From Neocallimastix lanati (nom. inval.) (taxonomy: Eukaryota; Neocallimastigomycota; Neocallimastigomycetes; Neocallimastigales; Neocallimastigaceae): DNA of 13,050 nt. This document shows positions 1-6,936 of the stretch, in pieces (position 1 is the first letter of the stretch; the number at the start of each line of letters is the position of its first letter). The notes beneath the pieces were generated by a model, which did not search any database, was not told where the DNA came from, and saw only the letters and a program-made list of their open reading frames with translations. The translations under genes were made by a program, and so were the position numbers. The stretch spans positions 614,001 through 627,050 of the forward strand of contig JACVTC010000112.1 in NCBI GenBank assembly GCA_016946835.1, written 5' to 3'.

Positions 1-2
1 CC

Positions 3-86
3 AATGATTTCATTGTAAGACATAAATATCAACCCTTTGTTATAGAACTTCCCTCAAGAAATGATTCTCGCAGGAGCTCGACTTAA
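3..86 (+). CDS. C-terminal tail of the last ORF of element X (partial)
   Basis: A 27-codon stretch is open from the window edge to a TAA at 84-86, while the other two forward frames are closed by early stops. The peptide is basic with a short hydrophobic patch (QPFVIELPS), followed by a Ser/Arg-rich end. A stop codon, then a G-rich purine run, then an LTR start within about a dozen bases, is what the end of a pol ORF looks like in Ty3/Gypsy elements. I do not recognise the peptide itself, and it does not resemble the C-terminus of the Pol encoded by element 1. A random open stretch of this length is possible, so the call rests mainly on context. Confidence 0.4.
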   Translation, partial: NDFIVRHKYQPFVIELPSRNDSRRSST

Positions 87-96
87 AGGGCGAGAT
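85..96 (+). other. Polypurine tract of element X
   Basis: A purine run (AAAGGGCGAGA) sits immediately 5' of the TGTAAA that opens the LTR. Such a tract primes plus-strand DNA synthesis in LTR retrotransposons. Only one pyrimidine interrupts the run, in an otherwise T-rich region. Confidence 0.5.
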
Positions 97-98
97 TG

Positions 99-121
99 TA
101 AAGATATGATCAATATCTTTA
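99..121. repeat. 9-bp inverted repeat at the LTR X start
   Basis: TAAAGATAT (99-107) and ATATCTTTA (113-121) are perfect inverted copies around the 5-nt spacer GATCA. The dyad begins two bases inside the LTR terminus, so it could be an integrase or host-factor binding site or an RNA hairpin at the start of U3. Function is not shown. Confidence 0.6.
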
Positions 122-339
122 GTACATTAATTAATTTATTTTGTACATTAAATTATTTAATGTAATTCACGTTTACAAAATAATGCTAATGCATTAAATT
201 ATGTAAAATATATTAATTTATGAAATTAATTGATTTATGAAAATTAATAATAAATTTATATTTCATATAATATATAAATTTAAAAATATAAAATTAATTT
301 TTAAATAACCTAAAATTTAGTAATAAAATATATTAATAA

Positions 340-419
340 TTTTAGTTTAGTTTAATTTTAGTTTAGTTTAATTTTAGTTTAGTTTAATTTTAGTTTAGTT
401 TAATTTTAGTTTAGTTTAA
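340..419. repeat. Five perfect tandem copies of a 16-bp unit
   Basis: The unit TTTTAGTTTAGTTTAA occurs five times without a mismatch (340-355, 356-371, 372-387, 388-403, 404-419). Each unit itself contains two TTTAG steps. It lies in the U3-like part of LTR X, upstream of its TATA motif, where repeated enhancer-like modules are common in LTRs. It may equally be a plain minisatellite. Perfect copies imply recent expansion or homogenisation. Confidence 0.9.
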
Positions 420-498
420 TAATCATAAAAATTAAATAGTAATATATAATTAATAGTATTAATAATAAAAGAATAATAAATAAATAATAAATAAGAAC

Positions 499-530
499 TT
501 ATTCAATTTGAGTCAAAACAAATTGAATAA
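499..530. repeat. 12-bp inverted repeat with nested dyad in LTR X
   Basis: TTATTCAATTTG (499-510) and CAAATTGAATAA (519-530) are perfect inverted copies with an 8-nt spacer. A smaller dyad, TTGAGTCAA (508-516), is nested at the loop. It could form a cruciform or RNA hairpin. No known family is recognised. Confidence 0.7.
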
Positions 531-657
531 AAAGCTTATTGAATTAGTTTTAGTTTTTTATAACTTTATTTAATTTTAGATTAGTTTTTGTTTATTTTAT
601 ATTGAATATATATTTAAATAAATAGAAATAGTATATTATAATATAATTAAGAAAAAA

Positions 658-665
658 TATAAATA
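658..665 (+). promoter_or_regulatory. Putative TATA box of LTR X
   Basis: TATAAATA lies within an A-rich context about 560 bp into the LTR and is followed by CATGTAA. The same extended motif appears at a similar position in the family-1 LTRs, which otherwise do not align with this one. That supports a core promoter role. Confidence 0.45.
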
Positions 666-699
666 CATGTAAAATTATTCTATTAAAGAAAATGTAGTT

Positions 700-726
700 G
701 TTATTAACTATTTTGCAGTTAATAAC
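700..726. repeat. 10-bp inverted repeat in LTR X
   Basis: GTTATTAACT (700-709) and AGTTAATAAC (717-726) are perfect inverted copies with a 7-nt spacer. They lie 35 nt past the TATA motif of LTR X, so they would probably be near the 5' end of the transcript and could form an RNA hairpin there. Confidence 0.6.
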
Positions 727-866
727 TAATAAAAAGAATTTTTATAATAAAGTGATTAATAAAAGAATTTTTTTTAAAAAATAAATTTCATTTGAGTATT
801 GTTATTGATAGTGTTGTTTTTGTTTTTTTTTCGTAATTGTAATCTGCTCCATAAGGAACATTTTAC

Positions 867-1511
867 ATTAACTTATAATTCCTTTTTGAATTATCGATCC
901 GATTCCATTATAATGTATTAAAAATCTTTAGCCAAGAATATTGTCCTTGCCCACTTAATATATTAATATTATATTTCTTTTGTATTATGTTATATTGAAA
1001 ATAATCAAATCTATTTAATTAGTTATTAAAATTTTCGTTATCAATTTAAATTTATTTTTAATTACTAAATTTAACTAAACCACAATAAAATATTCTGTAT
1101 AATCTCTTTATTTTTATTTTATATATATTAGTATTAAACTATTATTAAATAATTAATAATTCAATAATATATAACTACTATTTATAACAATAATATTATT
1201 AACTAAAATAATAATTCAATTTCAATTTAAATGTTTTATTTATAAAAATAATTAGTAATTAGTTTATTAAAAAAATAGTTAGGCTTTACAAATTTTAATT
1301 TGATAAAAAAATATAAATACATGTAATTTTAGTGAAATAAAATATAATCAATAACTTTCTTTTTATTAAATAAATAATTATATTATTATTTTTCTTTTAT
1401 AAATTTAAATAAATAAATATTGATTTTAAAACAAATTATTTTTTTTTTTATTGTAATTTTTTTATTTGTGTTAATTATTATTATATTCCTAAAATTATAT
1501 GAACCATGCCA
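867..1511 (+). repeat. LTR A: 5' LTR of element 1, missing its first ~149 bp
   Basis: It aligns with LTR B from about 7095 and with LTR C from 7886, nearly base for base. It ends CCATGCCA, eight bases before the primer-binding site. It shares with LTR B, against C, the bases at several sites, including CTTGCCC, AATCTATTT, AACTAAACC and ATTCCTAAA. This identifies A and B as the two LTRs of one element. The missing left part contains a hairpin and a GAA/TTC dyad seen in B and C. TATA lies at 1312-1319. Confidence 0.9.
1312..1319 (+). promoter_or_regulatory. Putative TATA box of LTR A
   Basis: TATAAATA is preceded by an A run and followed by CATGTAA, about 190 bp before the LTR end. An AATAAA occurs ~20 nt downstream and could be the polyadenylation signal used by the 3' LTR. 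The core promoter would start the genomic RNA of element 1. This is inferred from the motif and its conservation in all LTRs of the window. Confidence 0.45.
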
Positions 1512-1519
1512 TGAAAAAT

Positions 1520-1538
1520 TGGTGGAGATATCGGGGAA
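1520..1538 (+). other. Primer-binding site (PBS) of element 1
   Basis: TGG followed by T and GGAGATATCGGGGA starts eight bases after the LTR end. The reverse complement ends in TATCTCC-A-CCA preceded by a CCCGA stretch. That has the layout of a tRNA 3' end: T-stem strand, 7-nt acceptor strand, discriminator, CCA. The primer tRNA should therefore begin GGAGATA, which looks most like a serine tRNA, but the identity is only a guess. The site is identical in element 2. Confidence 0.65.
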
Positions 1539-2015
1539 TATAATAATAAATTAATACATTAGGGATAAAATTATAATATTAATAAATAATTTTTCTAATA
1601 AAACAAATAATTTTTTAAAAAACAATTTTTATATTTTTAACTAATTATTATTAATTGTTAAAAATATTAATTAATATTAAATTAAACTAATATTCGTGCA
1701 TAGATTTCCGGGTTAAGTTTATCCTACATAGTAATTGGGCTAGTAGGCTCTGGACTGCTATTTTTTATATTGAAAATAGTAACCGTGGCACACGCGTGGC
1801 ATGACACCTTTCAAGAGGTAAGCTGCACGTCAGACAGTGTGTACTATCAGATTGCACGATTATTATAATTTAATAAATGATTAATAATAATAAATAATTA
1901 ATAATTTTATTAGTTAAAAGATTTATTTTTTTTAATTTTTTTTTTATTTTTACTTTTTATAACAATTTATACATTACGAGGTTTAGCATTCTATAGATAC
2001 AATAAATTTTATTTA
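1539..2015 (+). other. Untranslated leader of element 1
   Basis: This stretch between PBS and gag holds no long ORF. Most is AT-rich, but 1692-1859 is a distinctly GC-richer block, identical in element 2. The block contains the palindrome CACGCGTG (1791-1798), two GTGGCA direct repeats and a six-codon upstream ORF (1801-1821). A T-rich tract follows (1920-1960). The position suits RNA packaging, dimerisation or translational control signals. A splice-donor-like AG|GTAAGC at 1816-1823 with T-rich tract and TAG at 1984-1986 or 1994-1996 could mark a leader intron, but this is speculative. Confidence 0.6.
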
Positions 2016-2933
2016 ATGAGAACATCCAGTACTTCCAGTACTCCAACAGAGAGTACTCCAGAAAGTAAGCTTAGCTTCCGAGAATTAAAGAAAGAATTAA
2101 AAGATTTTGAAAAGCTTACTAAACAAAACCTAGACATCAATTCCTGGGCAAACGAGTTAAAGGCATGGATAAAATACCAACATATCAAGGATCCTGAAAC
2201 TATTTTTACTGCTTGTATATTAACGGCTTCTGGAGAACCAAGAGAAATTATCCAAGAACTAGAAGATGGAAATGACCTTATTGAAGATGAAGATTCTGAT
2301 TTCGATAGCGATAGTGAAGGAGAAGATGATGAAGAAAGTGAATCTACTAGCACCTACCCAAGCCTTGATGAAATCATAAATCATCTGAAGACTTTCTATG
2401 GACTTAAAGAAGATCAAACCAATTTGTTACGAGAATTACGTTCCATGAAAATAAAGAAGAACGAGAAAGTTAAAGATTTTAATGTCCGTTATAGATCTTT
2501 GTACCATAAATTGGATAAAAAGAGAAGAAGAAAAATTAGTGTTTTAGATTATGCAGATTCCTTAACCAATAATCCTGACGCATGGAGAAAGGTTATGCTT
2601 AAAGACAATATTTCTATTACCAAAGCGTTCGCTATAGCCGAAAAAGTTGATCGTTTATCTATTAAAAATAGTACTGAATATTATGATAAGACTCATTACA
2701 ATCTCCTTAACTCTAAAAGTAATTTTAATAAGAACATTTCAAATGATTTTAACAAACCAAAAACCCACAAAAATGTATCTATAGAAAATATCACTAACAA
2801 GATGAAAGAAATGAAAATTAGTACTTGCTGGTTTTGTAGCAATGAAGGACATACCAAACGAAACTGTCCTAAATTAAATTCTATATTGGAAAATAACCGC
2901 AAGAAGTTTTATGAAAATCATTTAAACCACTAA
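2016..2933 (+). CDS. gag: Gag polyprotein of element 1
   Basis: This is the structural protein that forms the virus-like particle and packages the element RNA in the cytoplasm. The 305-residue product has an N-terminal Ser/Thr-rich segment, a Gag core resembling the retrotransposon Gag capsid region (around residues 25-85 and 115-215, with WANELKAWIKYQ and FNVRYRSLYHKLD) and a strongly acidic low-complexity insert at about 80-112. A basic region follows, then one CCHC zinc knuckle, C-x2-C-x4-H-x4-C, at C271, C274, H279 and C284, which binds nucleic acid. The ATG at 2016 opens the frame after the long leader and the same start is kept in element 2. The last codons overlap a slippery heptamer (2921-2927), so a fraction of ribosomes should continue into pol in the -1 frame. 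Length and single knuckle are normal for Ty3/Gypsy Gag. The acidic insert inside the core is less usual. Confidence 0.9.
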   Translation: MRTSSTSSTPTESTPESKLSFRELKKELKDFEKLTKQNLDINSWANELKAWIKYQHIKDPETIFTACILTASGEPREIIQELEDGNDLIEDEDSDFDSDSEGEDDEESESTSTYPSLDEIINHLKTFYGLKEDQTNLLRELRSMKIKKNEKVKDFNVRYRSLYHKLDKKRRRKISVLDYADSLTNNPDAWRKVMLKDNISITKAFAIAEKVDRLSIKNSTEYYDKTHYNLLNSKSNFNKNISNDFNKPKTHKNVSIENITNKMKEMKISTCWFCSNEGHTKRNCPKLNSILENNRKKFYENHLNH

Positions 2934-2973
2934 AAGGGAGTAGAAGCACTCCCATCGTCAAAAAAATTGCTTC
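2921..2973 (+). promoter_or_regulatory. -1 ribosomal frameshift signal: slippery heptamer plus predicted H-type pseudoknot
   Basis: The heptamer T TTA AAC (2921-2927) is in the correct phase of gag (CAT TTA AAC CAC TAA) and matches X XXY YYZ. After an 8-nt spacer comes stem 1, GGGAGT (2936-2941) with ACTCCC (2948-2953), enclosing A-GAAGC. The loop bases GAAGC (2943-2947) can pair with GCTTC (2969-2973) to give stem 2. This leaves a 1-nt loop 1 and a 15-nt A-rich loop 3, the geometry of known frameshifting pseudoknots. Pol lies exactly in the -1 frame and stays open across the signal. All elements are identical at 9938-9990 in element 2. Efficiency cannot be judged from sequence. Confidence 0.85.
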
Positions 2974-5900
2974 AGTCTGCCATCGTCCCAAAATAGTTGA
3001 CTTAAAAGAAGATGATGATTATGAAGAAACTGCTGATTTCCAAGAAGGTACTACTACGGATTATTACGAAGATTTTGATGATAAGTCGGATGGTTCCAAA
3101 GAATTGAATTACTTAGTAAACGTTATAAAGAGAAAGGCAAATCATAAAGATGAAGAGACTAGTGACCAAAGAGAAAAGAGGGTTCACCGTAGTCTAAGAG
3201 ATGATCCTAAGCCAATAGTTACTCCAGGTTTACGAAAACAAAAAGAAAATCAATTAAGGGGAACATCGCGACCAGTCAAAAAGCCAACAACTCAATTACA
3301 TCCTTCGATTATGGTTCAACCTAGAATAGAAAAAGAAATGAGAATTGAGAAAGAGCTAAGAGATAAGGAAAGAGCTAGTACTAGTACTTCTGTGGAAAAT
3401 AATAATAATAATAGTAATGTTAATGTTATTAATGAAGAAACTTCTCAGGAAGAAAATAATTCTAAACAAACTTTAAATAAATTAATTCAAGAAAAATCAT
3501 CAGAAAAGTCAACTGAAATTATGCCAACTAGAATTCCAAGAAGAATACAAATGCAAACTGATTGTGATAGTTATGACGTGATCAAAGATTTAAACTCCAG
3601 TAATTGCAATATTACATTTGGACAATTATTGGACGTTGCTCCAAAGATACGGTCTCAAGTATCACAAGGACTTAAATTAGAAAAGAATAATACTAAAATT
3701 TCAGGTGCAGTGGATAATATGTGTGCTACTACAATAATAACGAACAATATAGATCATACATATAAAAGTAAACATCATGAACCACAAGAAGATGATATTG
3801 CTATGGTTGATGTAATAGTAGATGGAATTCGTGGTAAGGCTTTAATAGATTCATGTAGCAACTTAAGTATTATCACAAAGCAATTTTTAGATAAATTACC
3901 TTATCAGTATGAACCTATAGGAGTTAGTGCAGGACGAATACGTTTAGCAACGATGAATGATGATTACTCAGAAGATGTGTTAATCAAAGTTCCCGTAAAA
4001 ATTAATGAACTAGAACTACTTGTTACGTGTAGAATTATAGACAAGGAGGATCCATTCTATGATATATTAATCAACCTCAAAACTCAAATTGATAACCAGT
4101 TATTTATACATCCAATTAGATATAGTCTTTGTCGATTTAATGATCAAGGTTTAATTGAAGAAATTGCACCTATTAATAATGAATATGATGACGAAGAAAA
4201 ATTATTATGTGTAATCAAAGCATTGAATCACCAAGAAGCTAAGCAACAATTGAAAACGATTGAAGGATTACCACCCATAAAATATATATATGACACAGTT
4301 TTTCAAAGTACAATTAATTCAAATTATAGAGAAGCTATTACTAAATTACTTGAAGAATATATTGATATAATTGCAACTTCTTCTGAAGAATTAACACCTT
4401 CAGATTTATCACCACACAAAATTATTCTTAAGGAAGGAGTTAAACCTATTAAACAAAAATTTTATCGACTTAGTAAATTAAAAACAGATATCTTAAAAGA
4501 AGAATTAACCAAACTCATATATAAACGATTAATTGAACCTTCATGTTCAGAATGGTCATCACCAGTAGTACTTGTGCCTAAAAAGAACGGTAAATGGCGC
4601 CTGTGTATTGACTATAGGAAAGTAAATGAAGCAACTAAGAAGGATTCTTATTCTTTACCAAATATTGAGGAAATTTTTGATAGCTTAGATGGAGCGAAAA
4701 TCTTCTCAACATTAGATCTTTATTCCGGTTATCATCAAATATTAATGGATGATGATAGTGTTGAAATCACTACCTTTACAACTAAGTTCGGAAACTACCA
4801 ATTCAAGGTAATGCCCTTCGGTTTAACAGGTGCTCCAGCTACATTCCAAAGAGAAATGAACCGTATACTATTTCCCTTAATAGGAAAATGTGTCTATAAC
4901 TTTATCGATGATATTTTAATCTACTCAAGAACTGAAGAAGAACACCTAGAACATCTTAAACAAGTCTTAGAAATATTCAAGGAACATAAGTTAAAAATCA
5001 ATATCGAAAAGTGTTCTTTCATGCAAACTGAAGTAGAAGTACTTGGACATAAAGTATCCTCAGAAGGTTTAAGTCCATTGGAAAACAAAGTTGAAGCTAT
5101 TAAAGAATGGAAGGCTCCCTCTAACATTCATGAACTTCGATCATTTTTAGGAGCCATTGGATATTATAGAAATTTTATTAAGGACTTTGCAAAAGTTACT
5201 GCTCCTCTCTGCACTCTATTAAGAAAAGGTATTAAGTTTGAATGGAAAAAGGAACAAGAAGAAAGTTTTAAAATTCTTAAGGAAAGATTAATCAATGCCC
5301 CAATATTAAGATTTCCTAGATTTGATAGAGAATTTATTATAAGAACAGATGCTTCCTATGATGGAATAGGCGGTGTGCTTTTACAAAAGGATGATGAAAC
5401 TGGAAAGGAGCATCCGGTTCATTATATTAGTAGAAGTTTATCTAAATCGGAAAAGAATTATGGAATTACGGATCTAGAAGGTGCCGCTCTAATTTACTGT
5501 ATTAATAAATTAAAATCTTATATTATGGGAAATCCTAAGCAAACTATAGTATATACAGACCATAGACCCTTAATCGGATTACTTAAAAGGAAGGAACCAC
5601 AAAATTCTCGTCATACTAGATGGTGTTTGACTGTCAGTATGTTAGGAATTGATTTACGATATGAAGCTGGGAAGAATAATGTTGTTGCAGACGCTTTATC
5701 AAGAATGAAAAATGAAAAAGAAAAAGTTATCTTAACAACACAAATTATCAAAGAACAAGATGAAAACCTGCTTTCAAGAACCATTAAGGAATTTATTGAA
5801 GAAAAATTTACGACAATTGATGGTGTGGACTACTTTGTTGATGGCAATAATTATAGAAAATTAGTTACAGATACAAAAGAAAAACTTCAATTAATTTTTC

Positions 5901-6925
5901 AAGCACACAGTATAGGACACGAAGGCTATTACAAGACATACCAACGTTTGAAAAAGAGCTACTATTGGAACAATATGGTTAATGACATTAAGCGAATTAT
6001 AGGTAAATGTGAAAAATGTCAATTAAATAAATCTCAACCATACCCTGAACCAACGGAAGATAAACCAACTGAAGTGGAAGGACCATTTACACACTTAGGA
6101 TTGGACATTATAGGACCTCTAAGTAAAACCAGAAATAATAATCAATATATAATCGTTGTGGTTGATTATTTTACTAAATGGGTTGAGGCAGAGCCCACTG
6201 AAAATGTTACTTCTCAGGATGTGATAAAATTTTTAATTAATGTATTTGCTCGACACGGTGTACCTCAAATTATCACTACTGATAATGGAACACAATTTAC
6301 ATCAGATATGACAAAAATCTTCTTTGATTTATATGATGTATATGTTAAATTTATCACTCCATATCATCCTGAAAACAATGGTTTAGTTGAGAATCGTAAT
6401 AAAGAAATTGGAAAATTATTACGATTACTAGAACAACAACACAAAGAATGGGATGAAATTTTACCATCTGCACTTTGGGCTTTAAGAACTACTAAAAACT
6501 CAATCACCAACCATTCAAGTTTTGAATTAGTTTATGGAAGGGAGGACCAACAACCTTTTGACATTGCTGCCAGACCAACTAAGGGTATAAATAAGTCTTC
6601 TGACGAAATTCTACTGGAAAAATTTGTATCACACTACCAATGGGTAATGGAGGCCGCATCTAATATCAAAAATGCTTCGAAGTATTGGGCTACTAGGAGA
6701 GAAGAAAAGACCAGTATGAATCAAGCTAAAAGAATAAAACCAGGTGATTTAGTACTAGTAAGAAACTTTAATCGAACTAAATTAGAACCTTACTTTGTTG
6801 GACCTATGAAAGTGGTAAAGAAACAATTCAATACAGTCACTTTAGCTGATCCTGCTACTAATATACAAATGAATCGTAATGTTCATTTGAAAAATATTGT
6901 CAAGTTTAACTCAGCTTCTACCTAG
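2927..6925 (+). CDS. pol: Pol polyprotein (protease, RT, RNase H, integrase) made as Gag-Pol by -1 frameshifting
   Basis: Pol copies the RNA into cDNA and inserts it in the genome. The frame is open from 2915 and would be entered at 2927 after the slip; its first in-frame ATG is only at 3311. Counting codon 3104 as residue 1: an acidic then basic, Asn/Glu-rich region (up to ~150); a conserved segment with ITFGQLLDVAP (~157-193); retropepsin-like protease with D249-S-C-S and DILI at 320; reverse transcriptase with PKKNGKWRLCIDYR, catalytic D538 in STLDLYSGYHQ and F600-I-D-D; RNase H with D749, E792, D819 and D863; integrase zinc site H935, H939, C969, C972; integrase core D1001, D1060, E1096 (35 residues between the last two). 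A GPY/F-like end (PYFVGPMKV) follows, and the protein stops after HLKNIVKF with no chromodomain. The active-site Cys in the protease and FIDD in place of the usual YxDD are atypical. The stop is only ~11 bases from the polypurine tract. Confidence 0.93.
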   Translation, partial: PLKGSRSTPIVKKIASVCHRPKIVDLKEDDDYEETADFQEGTTTDYYEDFDDKSDGSKELNYLVNVIKRKANHKDEETSDQREKRVHRSLRDDPKPIVTPGLRKQKENQLRGTSRPVKKPTTQLHPSIMVQPRIEKEMRIEKELRDKERASTSTSVENNNNNSNVNVINEETSQEENNSKQTLNKLIQEKSSEKSTEIMPTRIPRRIQMQTDCDSYDVIKDLNSSNCNITFGQLLDVAPKIRSQVSQGLKLEKNNTKISGAVDNMCATTIITNNIDHTYKSKHHEPQEDDIAMVDVIVDGIRGKALIDSCSNLSIITKQFLDKLPYQYEPIGVSAGRIRLATMNDDYSEDVLIKVPVKINELELLVTCRIIDKEDPFYDILINLKTQIDNQLFIHPIRYSLCRFNDQGLIEEIAPINNEYDDEEKLLCVIKALNHQEAKQQLKTIEGLPPIKYIYDTVFQSTINSNYREAITKLLEEYIDIIATSSEELTPSDLSPHKIILKEGVKPIKQKFYRLSKLKTDILKEELTKLIYKRLIEPSCSEWSSPVVLVPKKNGKWRLCIDYRKVNEATKKDSYSLPNIEEIFDSLDGAKIFSTLDLYSGYHQILMDDDSVEITTFTTKFGNYQFKVMPFGLTGAPATFQREMNRILFPLIGKCVYNFIDDILIYSRTEEEHLEHLKQVLEIFKEHKLKINIEKCSFMQTEVEVLGHKVSSEGLSPLENKVEAIKEWKAPSNIHELRSFLGAIGYYRNFIKDFAKVTAPLCTLLRKGIKFEWKKEQEESFKILKERLINAPILRFPRFDREFIIRTDASYDGIGGVLLQKDDETGKEHPVHYISRSLSKSEKNYGITDLEGAALIYCINKLKSYIMGNPKQTIVYTDHRPLIGLLKRKEPQNSRHTRWCLTVSMLGIDLRYEAGKNNVVADALSRMKNEKEKVILTTQIIKEQDENLLSRTIKEFIEEKFTTIDGVDYFVDGNNYRKLVTDTKEKLQLIFQAHSIGHEGYYKTYQRLKKSYYWNNMVNDIKRIIGKCEKCQLNKSQPYPEPTEDKPTEVEGPFTHLGLDIIGPLSKTRNNNQYIIVVVDYFTKWVEAEPTENVTSQDVIKFLINVFARHGVPQIITTDNGTQFTSDMTKIFFDLYDVYVKFITPYHPENNGLVENRNKEIGKLLRLLEQQHKEWDEILPSALWALRTTKNSITNHSSFELVYGREDQQPFDIAARPTKGINKSSDEILLEKFVSHYQWVMEAASNIKNASKYWATRREEKTSMNQAKRIKPGDLVLVRNFNRTKLEPYFVGPMKVVKKQFNTVTLADPATNIQMNRNVHLKNIVKFNSAST

Positions 6926-6936
6926 CTTGAGTCTTA

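Larger units (their letters stand above)
1..867 (+). mobile_element. 3' end of an upstream LTR retrotransposon (element X)
   Basis: This is the right-hand end of an LTR element that continues out of the window to the left. Seen in order are a short open frame ending in TAA (3-86), a purine-rich tract (87-96) and a long AT-rich LTR opening TGTAAA and closing TTTACA (97-867). At 867/868 the sequence switches abruptly to the family-1 LTR, at an internal point of that LTR. The simplest reading is that X inserted into the 5' LTR of element 1. The family of X is inferred to be Ty3/Gypsy from the ORF-PPT-LTR order only, since its catalytic domains lie outside the window. Confidence 0.6.
97..867 (+). 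repeat. 3' LTR of element X (771 bp)
   Basis: The boundaries rest on three observations. The left end TGTAAA follows a purine tract. The right end TTTACA is its exact inverted complement. The base after it is where similarity to the other LTR family begins. Inside are a 9-bp inverted repeat right at the start (99-121), a five-copy 16-bp tandem repeat (340-419), a 12-bp inverted repeat (499-530), a 10-bp inverted repeat (700-726) and a TATA motif (658-665). No ORF is present. Its partner 5' LTR is outside the window. Confidence 0.6.

Noticed and set aside
340-419. CRISPR-like array
   Set aside because: The 16-bp units are contiguous with no spacers, in an AT-rich eukaryotic LTR; this is a simple tandem repeat.
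1692-1859. A tRNA or other Pol III gene in the GC-rich leader block
   Set aside because: I could not find a convincing A box/B box pair or cloverleaf. The TTTTTT near 1761-1766 is unremarkable in this DNA.
2009-2353. Antisense ORF of 114 codons, Ser-rich, opposite gag
   Set aside because: It mirrors the acidic GAT/GAA-rich gag segment, whose reverse complement gives Ser/Leu runs. The same shadow appears at 9027-9371. It has no independent support.
3104-3106. TTG as the start codon of pol
   Set aside because: The frame is open well upstream (from 2915) through the frameshift signal, and the sequence upstream of this TTG is protein-like and conserved. Pol is better explained as a Gag-Pol fusion than by non-ATG initiation in a eukaryote.
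4921-5127. Antisense ORF opposite the reverse transcriptase (also 11935-12144)
   Set aside because: It is a shadow of strongly conserved RT codons and has no recognisable motif.
6700-6925. Chromodomain at the integrase C-terminus
   Set aside because: The protein ends shortly after the GPY/F-like module and HLKNIVKF, with no further aromatic-rich ~50-residue domain.
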